Positions 37,020 to 46,346 of a stretch of 64,000 nucleotides of DNA are shown one piece after another. Source of the DNA: Allopseudospirillum japonicum (GTDB lineage: Bacteria; Pseudomonadota; Gammaproteobacteria; Pseudomonadales; Halomonadaceae); assembly GCF_900108915.1 (NCBI RefSeq), contig NZ_FNYH01000003.1, forward strand, positions 1 to 64,000, read 5' to 3'. The notes under the pieces were generated by a model. That model was not told the DNA's origin, did no database searches, and worked only from the letters and a program-made list of their open reading frames with translations. Position 1 is the stretch's first letter. Each line of letters begins with the position of its first letter. A program made the position numbers and the translations under genes.

Positions 37020-37040
37020 GCCTTTGTAAGGCATGTTTAG

Positions 37041-37072
37041 GCCCCTTGCGCAAGCGCAAGCGGGCTTTTTTT
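37041..37072 (+). terminator. Terminator after ferredoxin gene
   Basis: GCCCCTTGCG...CGCAAGCGGGC forms a long GC-rich stem followed by seven T residues. It separates the coaD-ferredoxin transcript from the GGDEF gene. Confidence 0.93.
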
Positions 37073-37164
37073 GTGAAAGGCTGTTTTTTGCTTTGCAGTA
37101 TTTCATTGTCAGCTTACACTATCCAAGCTACAAATTGTAACATAAGCAGCTCAAGGAGAAGGGA

Positions 37165-38886
37165 GTGCAACAACGGCTGTTCAAAATTTTATTGAGCATT
37201 GGCTTATTATTAATTACTAGCCTAGGGTTAGGGTTTGGCTATCTTATTCATCTGCATACCCAAGAGTTCTTAGATGCAGAAGTGGCAAGTTTGCATCAAG
37301 GCATTCAAGAAAGAGTCACTTTTTTAGATGAGATTACCCAGCGTGAAGATACTTATCTTGATCAAAGATTACAGGTGCTTTTGCCCAATATTTATCGCTT
37401 ATTAACTGCAGATCAAACACCTTTAGCACAGGTTTCTTTAGATAGACTCTTTTTAATTAAAAATATGTATGCTGAGTATGGCCAACTCGATATTTATATT
37501 TTAGATCCTCATTCTAATATTATTCAAACCACTAACCCCAAAGAACTAGGCGTCCATTTAGCAAGTTATGGTACCTTCCGTGAGCGTATTTTTGACCGCT
37601 TGCAAACGCAAACTTTATATATTGACCGTTTTAGCACTTCAGCCGTAGAAGGCAGTTTACGCAAGTTTGCTTTTTATCGACCTAAAACCAGTAGTGATTA
37701 TACACTAGAAATTTCTATTGATTTTTATTCGTATTTGGAAAAAAGATACTCCAAAGAATATACGGAGCTTTTTAAACCCAGTGCTTTTAATACTTTTGTA
37801 CAAACCAATCCGTTTGCTTATTATATTGATCTTTATTTAGTCAAAGCACACTCTGCTTTTTCTTTAATTCACCAGAATCATCAAATGAGCCAAGAAAATA
37901 TTCGTAAAGTCCAAGCCTTAGGCTATCTAGAAAAGCAAGAAGGTAATTTTTTAAAGGTTTACCAATTGCTTAAAGAAGCCAATCCAGACGAAATCCTTGG
38001 CCATACCTTGATCTTAGAGACAGAATTTAATTTACAAAACTTGAATCGTTTACGCAATGCATTGATCTTAGGAAGTGTTTTATTAAGTCTTGCCTTGCTG
38101 GTGATGATGTTATTTATCTTACGTGCGCGCTTGCATAAAGATTTTATTGAACCTCTCACACAATTAAAATCAAACTTAGAGCAGCTTAGCCAAGGCCATT
38201 ATTTATTAAGCTTGCCTGAATTCAAGTATGAATTTAAAGATATTGCAGCCGCTTTTGTACAAATGAGTCATGCAGTGCAAGCCCGCGAGCTTGCTTTATT
38301 GGAAGCACGTCAAGTCTTAGAACAAAGGGTACAAGAACGCACTCTTGCTTTGCAGGAAGCAAAGTCCTATGCGGAAAGCTTAGCGCGTACGGATATGTTA
38401 ACCCAGTTACCTAATCGTCGTTATTTAGAAGAACATTTTGAATATTTAATCCGTGATCAAAACACCTATCCACTAACGTTAGTTATTTTTGATTTAGACT
38501 TTTTCAAAAAAGTTAATGACACTTATGGGCACCATCTAGGCGATCAAGTGTTAATTCATGTTGGCAATTTAGGTTCTTCTTTAATACAAGCGCCGGCTAT
38601 GTTAGGGCGTTTAGGTGGCGAAGAGTTTGTCATTTTATTACCCAATATGCACAAACAAGCTGCTTGGATATTAATGGATGAATTAAGGATTCATGTTAGC
38701 CAAACACCGGTTTATGTGTCAGGCCAGCCCCCAATTTATGTCACCTTAAGTGCTGGTGTGGTCACGGTGACGCAAAAGGAAAAAACGCAAGCAAGCTTCA
38801 AGCATTTATTACGTTGTGCAGACGAAGCCCTTTATCAAGCTAAAGCCAGTGGGCGTAACTGTGTACGCTTGTACACCCCCAATTAG
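37165..38886 (+). CDS. Membrane-bound diguanylate cyclase (GGDEF)
   Basis: A 573-residue sensor with a membrane segment near 8-30, a large periplasmic region to about 295, a second membrane segment (LGSVLLSLALLVMMLFIL), a HAMP-like stretch and coiled coil, and a C-terminal GGDEF domain. The active site is GRLGGEEFVILL, with DMLTQLPNRRYLEEHFE and VIFDLDFFKKVNDTYGHHLG upstream, so it should make cyclic di-GMP. The inhibitory RxxD site is not seen before GGEEF. GTG start with AAGGAG 6 bases upstream. The periplasmic region resembles Cache-type sensors, but its ligand is unknown. Codon use is more AT-rich than its neighbours. Confidence 0.9.
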   Translation: MQQRLFKILLSIGLLLITSLGLGFGYLIHLHTQEFLDAEVASLHQGIQERVTFLDEITQREDTYLDQRLQVLLPNIYRLLTADQTPLAQVSLDRLFLIKNMYAEYGQLDIYILDPHSNIIQTTNPKELGVHLASYGTFRERIFDRLQTQTLYIDRFSTSAVEGSLRKFAFYRPKTSSDYTLEISIDFYSYLEKRYSKEYTELFKPSAFNTFVQTNPFAYYIDLYLVKAHSAFSLIHQNHQMSQENIRKVQALGYLEKQEGNFLKVYQLLKEANPDEILGHTLILETEFNLQNLNRLRNALILGSVLLSLALLVMMLFILRARLHKDFIEPLTQLKSNLEQLSQGHYLLSLPEFKYEFKDIAAAFVQMSHAVQARELALLEARQVLEQRVQERTLALQEAKSYAESLARTDMLTQLPNRRYLEEHFEYLIRDQNTYPLTLVIFDLDFFKKVNDTYGHHLGDQVLIHVGNLGSSLIQAPAMLGRLGGEEFVILLPNMHKQAAWILMDELRIHVSQTPVYVSGQPPIYVTLSAGVVTVTQKEKTQASFKHLLRCADEALYQAKASGRNCVRLYTPN

Positions 38887-39020
38887 AATATGAATTTTAT
38901 TCATATAAAAGTAGGAAAGATTTCACTGGTCAACCACAAAATAAGTAGGCGACAATGGCGGACAAAGCAGTGTTTTTGTCCAAATAATGAATTTTTTGCA
39001 AGTCTCTAGGGTGGCAGCCA

Positions 39021-39869
39021 ATGCAGCAAGTAGCCGTGAGTTTCGAATTTTTCCCTCCTAAAACACCTGCGGGTGAAACCAAATTGATCCAAGTACGTGA
39101 TGCACTGGCACAAGCGCAACCTGAATTTTTTTCCGTAACCTATGGTGCCGGCGGTTCTACACGTGAGCGGACGTTAAGCACGGTCGCAAGCATGCGCCAA
39201 GCAGGGGTTAATACCGCACCGCATTTATCTTGTATTGGTTCGAGTCGTGAAGAACTGGCCTCTTTATTAGATTTGTACAAGGCACAAGGTATCAATCGTT
39301 TAGTTGCCTTACGTGGTGATTTGCCTTCAGGCATGGGGGATCCAGGCGAGCTAAGATATGCCAATGAGTTAGTGCAGTTTATTCGCGAACACAGTGGTGA
39401 TCATTTTCATATCGAGGTGGCAGCCTATCCAGAAACCCATCCACAAGCGGTGAGTTTCGAGAAAGATTTACAAAACTTTTGCCGCAAGGTAGAAGCGGGG
39501 GCCAATTCCGCAATCACCCAATACTTTTTCAGTGCGGATGCTTATTTTTATTTTGTAGAACGTTGTCAAGAAGAAGGGGTACAAGTCCCTATTATCCCAG
39601 GGATTATGCCGATGACCAATTACAGCAAGTTAGCGCGTTTTTCGGATGCTTGCGGCGCAGAAATCCCACGCTGGATTCGTAAACAATTAGAAGCCTATGC
39701 GGATGATAGTGATAGTATCCGTGCATTCGGTGAAGAAGTGATCACACGTTTGTGTGAAACCCTCATTGCCAATGGTGTCCCTGCGATTCACTTTTATACG
39801 CTCAATCAAGCAGAGCCTAGCCTTGCACTGGTGCGTAATCTCGGTTTAATGCCTAATAAAAGCCAATAA
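39021..39869 (+). CDS. metF: Methylenetetrahydrofolate reductase
   Basis: The 282-residue TIM-barrel flavoenzyme makes 5-methyltetrahydrofolate for methionine synthesis. It has the N-terminal VSFEFFPPKT motif, FFSVTYGAGGSTRERT, LVALRGDLP and FSADAYFYFVERC. Length matches the E. coli enzyme. The 134 bp upstream carry a symmetric ATATGAAT/ATTCATAT hairpin after the GGDEF gene but no SAH riboswitch I can recognise. Confidence 0.96.
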   Translation: MQQVAVSFEFFPPKTPAGETKLIQVRDALAQAQPEFFSVTYGAGGSTRERTLSTVASMRQAGVNTAPHLSCIGSSREELASLLDLYKAQGINRLVALRGDLPSGMGDPGELRYANELVQFIREHSGDHFHIEVAAYPETHPQAVSFEKDLQNFCRKVEAGANSAITQYFFSADAYFYFVERCQEEGVQVPIIPGIMPMTNYSKLARFSDACGAEIPRWIRKQLEAYADDSDSIRAFGEEVITRLCETLIANGVPAIHFYTLNQAEPSLALVRNLGLMPNKSQ

Positions 39870-39879
39870 CATTTTTTAA

Positions 39880-39901
39880 CCCCGTACCAGCAAGTACGGG
39901 G
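39880..39901. terminator. Inverted repeat between convergent metF and trpS
   Basis: CCCCGTAC and GTACGGGG are separated by 6 bases. Neither side has a true T run directly after the stem, but its place between two gene ends suggests a terminator role. Confidence 0.5.
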
Positions 39902-39920
39902 CTGATCACTTTCTTAATAA

Positions 39921-40919
39921 TCAGATAAATTTCCCTAAACCAACTGCCTGACGCACCTCATCCATCAAAGGTGCCGCATAAAAGCGGGCTTTTTCTGCAC
40001 CTTTTTGCAACACCTGCTCAATATAATCTGGGGCTTCTAGTAACCTTTGATACTCTTCACGGGCAGGTGCAAGCTGACGATTGATCTGTTCAAAGAGCAC
40101 ATTTTTCATTTCCCCCCAACCAATACCCTCGGCATAACGGGTCGCCATCGCCTCGATTTCTGCTTGAGTCGAAAAGGCACTATAGAGCTGAAATAAGGTG
40201 CAATCTTCCGTGGTTTTCGGTTCGCCTGGTTCTAGGGAGTTGGTTTTAATTTTGCGTATTAGCTTCAGCAGTTGTTTCTCACTGGCAAACAAGGGAATGG
40301 TATTGTTATAGCTTTTACTCATTTTGCGCCCATCTAATCCGTTGAGGATTTCCACTTGCGCATCCACTTGCGCATTAGGCAACACAAAATAATCGCCTTG
40401 ATATAAGTGATTAAAACGTCCAGCAATGTCTCTGGCCATTTCGATATGCTGAATTTGATCTCGACCGACAGGTACTTGATCTGCCTTAAAGAGTAAAATA
40501 TCCGCTGCCATCAAAATAGGGTAACTATAAAGCCCCATGGTGACGCCTTTATCTGGATCTTGTGCTTGTTGATTCTCTTGCACGGCCGCTTTATAAGCAT
40601 GGGCACGATTCATTAATCCCTTAGCACACACGCAAGTGAGCATCCAAGTCAACTCTGGGATTTCTGGAATGTCAGATTGACGGTAAAACACCGCCTGATC
40701 TGTATCCAAACCTAAAGCGAGCCAAGTGGCGGCAATTTCCCGACGCGATTGCATAATGCGGCTGGCATCTTGGCATTTAATCAGTGCGTGCAGATCGGCT
40801 AAAAAATAAAAGGCTTGTCCCTCAGCTTGGATTGCAGGACGAATAGCGCCGATATAGTTACCCAGGTGGGGCGTGCCTGTTGTGGTAATCCCTGTTAGGA
40901 TGCGGGGTTTGCTGGTCAT
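39921..40919 (-). CDS. trpS: Tryptophanyl-tRNA synthetase
   Basis: The 332-residue class I synthetase has the HIGH-type motif TGTPHLGNYIGA near the N-terminus and KMSKS in GLDGRKMSKSYNNTI. VPVGRDQIQHIEMARDIA is also typical. Single gene, transcribed away from bamA. Confidence 0.97.
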   Translation of the reverse strand: MTSKPRILTGITTTGTPHLGNYIGAIRPAIQAEGQAFYFLADLHALIKCQDASRIMQSRREIAATWLALGLDTDQAVFYRQSDIPEIPELTWMLTCVCAKGLMNRAHAYKAAVQENQQAQDPDKGVTMGLYSYPILMAADILLFKADQVPVGRDQIQHIEMARDIAGRFNHLYQGDYFVLPNAQVDAQVEILNGLDGRKMSKSYNNTIPLFASEKQLLKLIRKIKTNSLEPGEPKTTEDCTLFQLYSAFSTQAEIEAMATRYAEGIGWGEMKNVLFEQINRQLAPAREEYQRLLEAPDYIEQVLQKGAEKARFYAAPLMDEVRQAVGLGKFI

Positions 40920-41235
40920 AACTAAAAGTTTCCTTGGGGGATAGGTGCAATCATCTTGTTCGCATCTTTCAATAGCGACAAATAAAGCAGAAAATTTGCG
41001 TTAGTTTAACGATAATTCGCCGTATTTTTATCTTTTTCGGTGCGTATTATATTGGAGATTTGCCTATACATTCTAGGAAGCAAGCGCACATCCTAGATAA
41101 GTTGTGCGAAAGTTGAGCCTAATAGGCGTGTTCGTTGCAGAAGACTTTCCAAGGCATAAATATTTATCTTATTGATTAACTAAAGAAAAATGCCTTAATA
41201 GGTTTTTTAAACCCGCTGTTAAACAGGTACACTCG
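40920..41235. other. Intergenic region between divergent trpS and bamA
   Basis: These 316 bp must hold both promoters. They are AT-rich (for example TATTATATTGGAGATT near 41045). I see no gene, no clear sigma-E promoter and no terminator. rseP, the usual upstream neighbour of bamA, is missing. Confidence 0.6.
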
Positions 41236-43566
41236 ATGAAAAAAACACCCTTGTATCTCGCATGGGCCCTGCTTGGTGCCGCACCTGTGATGGCGCAAAC
41301 ACCCGACCGCTTTGTGGTGGAAGATATCCGTGTGCAGGGCCTGCAACGGGTCTCTGCGGGTACCGTGTTTGCACAATTCCCAGTCAGCGTGCAACAAGAA
41401 GTTGATGCGGAACAACTGGCACGCGCGGCCAAATTCTTATTCAAAAGCGGTCTTTTTGACGATGTGCGCCTTGCACGTGATGGCCAAGTGTTAGTCCTGC
41501 AAGTCCGTGAGCGGCCGACAATTGCTAAAATCGAATTGGAAGGTAACGATCAGCTTGATTCTGAGGAGCTTTTAGCTGGCTTAACCCGTGCTGGTTTACA
41601 AGAAGGCCAAGTTTTTCAGCGTGCAACCTTAGCAGATATTCAGCAAGAGCTAGAGCGTCTTTATCATGCGCAAGGGCGTTATAGTGCGCGGATTCAAGCC
41701 AAAGAGGAAGCGCTTGATGGCAATCGTGTACGCATTGAAATTGATATCAATGAAGGCAGTGTCGCACGTATCAAACATATCAATCTACTAGGTAATCAGG
41801 TCTTTGATGATGACACCTTGTTAGATTTGTTTGAGCTGGAAGCTGGCCCAAGCTGGCACTGGTTTTACACGGCAGATCAATACTCACGCGAGCGCTTAAA
41901 AGGGGATTTAGAGACCCTTAGATCCTATTATTTTGATCGTGGTTATTTGCAATTTAAAATTGAATCGACTCAAGTGGCCTTAAGCCCCACCAAAGATGCG
42001 ATTTACTTAAATATTGCTATGCAGGAAGGGCCACAATATCAAGTCGACACCATAGAGCTGGCCGGAGATTTGGTACTGACAGAAGCGGAATTACGAGCCT
42101 TAATTCAATTAACGCCGGGGCAAACTTTCTCGCGTTCTTTGATGACCGCCAGCACAGAAGCCTTGCGTCAACGTTTAGGGAATGAAGGCTACACCTTTGC
42201 CAATGTCAATGCGCTGCCACAACTTGATGAAGCAACGCAAAGCGTCAAACTAGTCTTTTTCGTTGATCCAGGCCGTCGCAACTATGTACGCCGGATTCGC
42301 TTTAGTGGCAATACAGGCACTATGGATGAGGTCTTGCGGCGCGAGCTGATCCAAATGGAAGGCGGTTGGGCATCCACGGAGCAAATTCAACAATCACGGG
42401 TACGCTTGGAACGTTTGGGCTTTTTTAAACAAGTCGAGGTGGAAACCTTACCGGTTGCAGGACGACCGGATCAAGTGGATGTACATTATCGGGTTGAAGA
42501 ACAAGCTGCCGGCAGTATTTCTGCCAGTGTGGGCTATTCGCAAAGTAGTGGCATTGTTTACGGTTTGCAGATCTCACAACGCAACTTTTTGGGCACGGGA
42601 AACCGAGTCACCATAGCCGCACAGCGCAGTGATTACCGTGATAGTTACACCTTCTCCTATTATGATCCTTACTACACTCAAGCCGGTGTTAGCCGTGGTT
42701 TTAGCCTCTTTTATCGTGCCACCGATTACGAAGAAGGGGATGTTTCTAACTTCACCACGGATACTTACGGTGCCAGCCTCACCTATGGTTATCCCTTATC
42801 AGAAGATAGCCGCTTAAGTTTTAGCTTGGGTTTTGATCAAACGGAAGTGAAACCCGCGGTGGATGTGGTCCAGGAAGTCAGTTACTTCCTCGAACAAGAA
42901 GGGGATAGCCATTTTGCTTACAAGCTCACGGGGCGCTGGATTCAAAACCGCTTAAACCGCGGCATTTTGGCCACTGCTGGTAGCTATCAAAGTGTTAGCT
43001 TGGAAGTGGCAACTCCAGGGAGTGATCTCACTTTTTATAAGCTGAACTATCGTGGGCAAAAATACTTTCCCTTGGGAGATGATTGGTCGATACGCGTGCG
43101 CACAGATTTAGGCTATGGCGATGCTTACGGCTCTCAAGAATGGATGCCTTTTTATGAGCACTATTACTCTGGTGGCCTAGGTTCTGTGCGTGGTTATAAA
43201 TCCAACAGCATAGGTCCACGCACCACACCCAGTTTAGTCGGTGGAGATACAGATCCTTTCGGTGGTAATTTCTTGGTTGAGGCCAGTTTAGAACTCATTT
43301 ACCCCTTGCCTTTTGTACAAGATCAACGCTCGCTACAAACCTCAGCGTTTATTGATGCAGGCGGTGTATATAACAGTGCGTGTTATCCCGTATCAGATGC
43401 CTGTGAATCCGGTTTCCATACACAAGGTTTACGCTACTCTGCAGGTGTTGGTTTAACTTGGCTTACGGGCATTGGCCCTTTGACCTTTAGTATTGCCAAA
43501 GCCTTAAATGCTGAGGCTGACGATGATACTGAAGTTTTCCAATTCTCTTTAGGACAAACTTTTTAG
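41236..43566 (+). CDS. bamA: Outer membrane protein assembly factor BamA
   Basis: A 776-residue Omp85 protein. A signal peptide MKKTPLYLAWALLGAAPVMA precedes five POTRA domains (about 24-420), with VEDIRVQGLQRVS in POTRA1 and RRIRFSGNTGTMDEVLRREL in POTRA5. The C-terminal barrel has the LGSVRGYKSN lid-lock motif and ends in VFQFSLGQTF with a terminal Phe. It is the core of the beta-barrel assembly machine. It is 9 bp before skp, but rseP upstream and lpxD downstream, usual neighbours, are absent. Confidence 0.97.
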   Translation: MKKTPLYLAWALLGAAPVMAQTPDRFVVEDIRVQGLQRVSAGTVFAQFPVSVQQEVDAEQLARAAKFLFKSGLFDDVRLARDGQVLVLQVRERPTIAKIELEGNDQLDSEELLAGLTRAGLQEGQVFQRATLADIQQELERLYHAQGRYSARIQAKEEALDGNRVRIEIDINEGSVARIKHINLLGNQVFDDDTLLDLFELEAGPSWHWFYTADQYSRERLKGDLETLRSYYFDRGYLQFKIESTQVALSPTKDAIYLNIAMQEGPQYQVDTIELAGDLVLTEAELRALIQLTPGQTFSRSLMTASTEALRQRLGNEGYTFANVNALPQLDEATQSVKLVFFVDPGRRNYVRRIRFSGNTGTMDEVLRRELIQMEGGWASTEQIQQSRVRLERLGFFKQVEVETLPVAGRPDQVDVHYRVEEQAAGSISASVGYSQSSGIVYGLQISQRNFLGTGNRVTIAAQRSDYRDSYTFSYYDPYYTQAGVSRGFSLFYRATDYEEGDVSNFTTDTYGASLTYGYPLSEDSRLSFSLGFDQTEVKPAVDVVQEVSYFLEQEGDSHFAYKLTGRWIQNRLNRGILATAGSYQSVSLEVATPGSDLTFYKLNYRGQKYFPLGDDWSIRVRTDLGYGDAYGSQEWMPFYEHYYSGGLGSVRGYKSNSIGPRTTPSLVGGDTDPFGGNFLVEASLELIYPLPFVQDQRSLQTSAFIDAGGVYNSACYPVSDACESGFHTQGLRYSAGVGLTWLTGIGPLTFSIAKALNAEADDDTEVFQFSLGQTF

Positions 43567-43575
43567 GAGTTTTTT

Positions 43576-44079
43576 ATGAAAATCAAATCCTTAATGCTCG
43601 CTGCTTTGATCAGTCTCAGCCCTATGGTGCAAGCAGCGCCGGAAATGGCTGTGCTGGATTGGCAAGCTGCCTTGTTAGCCTCTGATAAGGTAAAAAGTGC
43701 CTTTGAGCGTATCGAACAAGAGCTGGCAGGTGATAAAACCAAGGTGCGCCAACTTGCAGAAGAAGCTAAAGCACTGCAAGAACGGATGCAAAAAGATGGC
43801 GCGATTATGGGTGATGCGGAAAAGCGTAAACTGAACCAACAAATTCAAGAAAAAGCCCAAGAATATCAATTTCTTGTCAGTCGTTTACAACAAGCACAGC
43901 GTGAGCGTCGTCAAGAAGTGATGCGTCAAGCCAAGCCTCACCTTGATGAAGCCATTCAGCGCTTAATTAAAGAACGCAAGCTGGATTTATTACTTGATCG
44001 CCAAGCGGCAACTTTCGTGGTACCTCAGTATGATATTACTCAGGAAGTTGTCGACCAACTTAACAAGCTTGCAAAGTAA
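43576..44079 (+). CDS. skp: Periplasmic chaperone Skp/OmpH
   Basis: A 167-residue protein with signal peptide MKIKSLMLAALISLSPMVQA, then MAVLDWQAALLASDKVKSAF and a long charged coiled-coil region, ending VPQYDITQEVVDQLNKLAK. Skp trimers hold unfolded outer membrane proteins for BamA. The C-terminus is complete; a TnpB fragment begins within a few bases of the stop. Confidence 0.92.
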   Translation: MKIKSLMLAALISLSPMVQAAPEMAVLDWQAALLASDKVKSAFERIEQELAGDKTKVRQLAEEAKALQERMQKDGAIMGDAEKRKLNQQIQEKAQEYQFLVSRLQQAQRERRQEVMRQAKPHLDEAIQRLIKERKLDLLLDRQAATFVVPQYDITQEVVDQLNKLAK

Positions 44080-44299
44080 CAAATCAGTCACCTGTTCTTG
44101 CTGCGGACACAAGATGGAGTCCCTGCCCTTGTCGGTGCGCAAGTGGACGTGCCCTGTTTGTTCAGCAGGGCTTGACCGCGACGTTAATGCCGCGATCAAT
44201 TTTCGACAACAAGGTATGATCAAACTCAGGGCCGAAGGACTGTCGGTTCCTGCCAATGGCGGCTTGCGTCAATCCGGTCACAAACCGGTTGCAGCCTGA
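44080..44299 (+). pseudogene. TnpB (IS200/IS605) C-terminal remnant
   Basis: The frame reads VTCSCCGHKMESLPLSVRKW, then CPVCSAGLDRDVNAAINF. These are the CxxC...CxxC zinc ribbon and the DRDxNAA motif of the third RuvC segment in TnpB. It continues to GLRQSGHKPVAA and a stop. The N-terminal part with the other RuvC motifs is gone, so it cannot be active. It lies directly after skp, where lpxD usually sits, and is followed by a right-end hairpin. Confidence 0.9.
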
Positions 44300-44339
44300 G
44301 ACGTTGGAAGCATCGCCTGACAGGGCGGTGAGCAGTCAC
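44300..44339 (+). repeat. IS200/IS605 right end / possible omega-RNA 3' end
   Basis: After the TnpB stop, CGCC pairs with GGCG at 44314-44327, followed by GTGAGCAGTCAC. The AGCAGTCAC end recurs at the 28.7 kb hairpin. In this family the right end and adjacent flank are transcribed as the guide RNA; here it is only a relic. Confidence 0.65.
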
Positions 44340-44366
44340 ATTCAGCATTGCCAAGAGGATAGACGG

Positions 44367-44993
44367 ATGCGTATTTGGGGTATGGGCGTTTTAGGGCTGA
44401 GTCTTCTTTGGAGCGCCTCGGTACAAGCACAAACTGATCTTGTCGAACATCAAAGCCAGTTTGGTTTTCGTTATCAGCTACCTACTTATTGGAAAGTGCT
44501 CAATGCACAGGAATTAGATGCTGTGCTTGGGCGCTTTGATCGTGACACGTTAAACCAAGCACAAGTCGATGCTGAAATTGTGCAGTCGTTAGAACGTCAG
44601 GTGCGCCAAGATTCTTGGGAGATGATTTACAACACCCAGAGTGTGGAAGGTGATTTTACCGACAACATTAATATTAACCGAGTGACCTCAACAGAACTAA
44701 TTCCTGAAAGCCAAGCACAAATTACCAGCTTATGTACAGATTTACAGCAGATATTAACGCAAAATTTGCAACATCCTATTCAGCTGGAAACCTGCTCTTA
44801 TCATCAAGTCGATGATCGCCCTGGGGTACGCCTTGCGTTTGAACTACCCAATGGCAACTGGCAACAGCAATATATGTTTCAAAGCGACAATATGCGCTCT
44901 GTGGTACTCGTAGCAACCTATGCCTCACGCGATAGTACAGAAAGCCAAAAAGATGTCGCGGCTATGATAGGTAGCCTGAAGTTTACTCAATAA
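44367..44993 (+). CDS. Secreted protein of unknown function
   Basis: A 208-residue protein with signal peptide MRIWGMGVLGLSLLWSASVQA. The mature part has a FRYQLPTYWKVLNAQELD stretch and ends with VAAMIGSLKF, giving a PsbP/Mog1-like impression that I cannot confirm. Two cysteines (SLCTDL and ETCSYH) could form a disulfide. ATG 44367 has AAGAGGA 7 bases upstream; the longer frame to 44256 reads through the IS right end and is not real. rsmD follows 17 bp later. Confidence 0.7.
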   Translation: MRIWGMGVLGLSLLWSASVQAQTDLVEHQSQFGFRYQLPTYWKVLNAQELDAVLGRFDRDTLNQAQVDAEIVQSLERQVRQDSWEMIYNTQSVEGDFTDNININRVTSTELIPESQAQITSLCTDLQQILTQNLQHPIQLETCSYHQVDDRPGVRLAFELPNGNWQQQYMFQSDNMRSVVLVATYASRDSTESQKDVAAMIGSLKFTQ

Positions 44994-45010
44994 TTTGCTA
45001 GGTGGTTGCT

Positions 45011-45613
45011 ATGGGAAAATCAGGCCCAAAAGCGGCGGCAAAAAAAACTTCGTCTTTACGGATCATCAGCGGTGATTGGCGCGGACGGCGTTTACAATTT
45101 ACCCCGACATCTGGCTTGCGCCCGACAGGGGATAGAATGCGTGAAACCTTATTTAACTGGTTGCAATTTTCTATTGCTGGGCGGCGTTGCCTTGATTTAT
45201 TTGCAGGCAGTGGTGCGCTTGGCTTGGAAGCTTTATCTCGGGGTGCAGCTTGTTGTGATTTTATCGAGTTACAGCCCCAAGCGGCCCGCCAAATTCAAAT
45301 GCATCTAAACACTTTAAAGGTGCCATCCAGCCGTGCCCAAGTGCATCAGAAAAATGCGCTCGCTTGGTTACAACAAGTGCCCGTATCTTCTGTCGATGTT
45401 GTTTTTCTTGATCCACCTTTTCATCAAGATTTGCTGGCACCCAGTCTCCAAGGCTTAATACAAGCCGCTTGCTTAGCACCTCAGGCATGGATTTACATCG
45501 AGCAGGAAGCGCAAGCACCGCTTCCTCAAGTACCTAGCCATTGGCGTTTATTAAAGCAAGCTCGGTCTCAGGAGGTGCAGGCGCTTTTATATCAAGTGGT
45601 CGATACACTATAA
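45011..45613 (+). CDS. rsmD: 16S rRNA (guanine966-N2)-methyltransferase
   Basis: A 200-residue SAM enzyme. It has LRIISGDWRGRRL near the N-terminus, RPTGDRMRETLFNWL, the SAM-binding loop CLDLFAGSGALGLEALSRGA and the catalytic DPPF motif in VVFLDPPFHQDL. ATG 45011 has AGGTGG just upstream and is preferred to GTG 45002. Confidence 0.95.
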   Translation: MGKSGPKAAAKKTSSLRIISGDWRGRRLQFTPTSGLRPTGDRMRETLFNWLQFSIAGRRCLDLFAGSGALGLEALSRGAACCDFIELQPQAARQIQMHLNTLKVPSSRAQVHQKNALAWLQQVPVSSVDVVFLDPPFHQDLLAPSLQGLIQAACLAPQAWIYIEQEAQAPLPQVPSHWRLLKQARSQEVQALLYQVVDTL

Positions 45614-45765
45614 AAAATCTTCTCGCCTGCGTGGAACTTTTTGCCCTGCTAGAGGGACTATCTTGTGTGCCTAAGCTTGGAATCTTGCATTAAAGCCGCA
45701 ATATACAAGTCAGCAACCTCAATAAAATAAGCATTTTTGTGATGGGATTATAAAGGAGCAGTACT

Positions 45766-46269
45766 ATGGGTCTATTTGATATGTTTAAAGGCGATAGCGG
45801 CGACGCTATGACTCCACATTTAGCCTTTGCAACCTCTTTGCTCTACATGATTGCTGCAGATGGTGAGTTTGATAACGAAGAAATTGGCCAACTGCTTGCC
45901 GTTTTAGGTGGTGAGAAAAGCGGTGGTACCATAGGTGTTGGTGCCAATAACCGTGCTTTGCTTGATTCTGCACAGCGTTATATCCGCAGCCATAGTTTGG
46001 AAGAGTTTTTACAAGAGGCGACCCCACTGCTCACAGATGCGCAGAAAATGTGCATTCTTACCAACTTGGTCGATTCTTCCTTAGCAGATGGCGAAGCTGA
46101 GCCAGAAGAACAAGTTATGTTTGGTAAGTTCTTGGAAGCCTTCGGTATTCCTGAAGAGCGTTTCCGTCCTTTCTTTGAGGTGATTGTGCTGAAAAATGAT
46201 CGTGCGGTGTTCACTCAAGAAGATCACCCTAAAAATGCACCAGGTTTCCAAGTGACTCTGTCTCAGTAA
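45766..46269 (+). CDS. TerB-like protein
   Basis: A 167-residue soluble helical protein. LLYMIAADGEFDNEEIGQLL and LVDSSLADGEAEPEEQVMFG are the two acidic DGE-type repeats of TerB/DjlA N-terminal domains, which may bind metal. No other ter gene is near, so tellurite resistance should not be assumed. It ends at a bidirectional terminator. Confidence 0.82.
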   Translation: MGLFDMFKGDSGDAMTPHLAFATSLLYMIAADGEFDNEEIGQLLAVLGGEKSGGTIGVGANNRALLDSAQRYIRSHSLEEFLQEATPLLTDAQKMCILTNLVDSSLADGEAEPEEQVMFGKFLEAFGIPEERFRPFFEVIVLKNDRAVFTQEDHPKNAPGFQVTLSQ

Positions 46270-46286
46270 CCTGTATTTTGCTTATA

Positions 46287-46321
46287 CAAAAAAGAGCCTA
46301 CCTTTACGGTAGGCTTTTTTA
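46287..46321. terminator. Bidirectional terminator
   Basis: AGCCTACC (46295-46302) pairs with GGTAGGCT (46308-46315), flanked by an A run on one side and a T run on the other. It serves the convergent TerB-like and DUF4198 genes. Confidence 0.93.
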
Positions 46322-46346
46322 TTGGTGCCTTTGCAAACACGCACTG

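Noticed and set aside
39870-41235. tRNA or other structured RNA gene near trpS
   Set aside because: No cloverleaf or known RNA motif could be found by eye; only a simple inverted repeat is present.
44256-44366. Upstream extension of the secreted protein
   Set aside because: The extension translates the IS right end; the ATG at 44367 has a good ribosome binding site and begins a signal peptide.
45766-46269. Tellurite resistance
   Set aside because: TerB-like domain alone without terA, terC, terD or terZ does not support this function.
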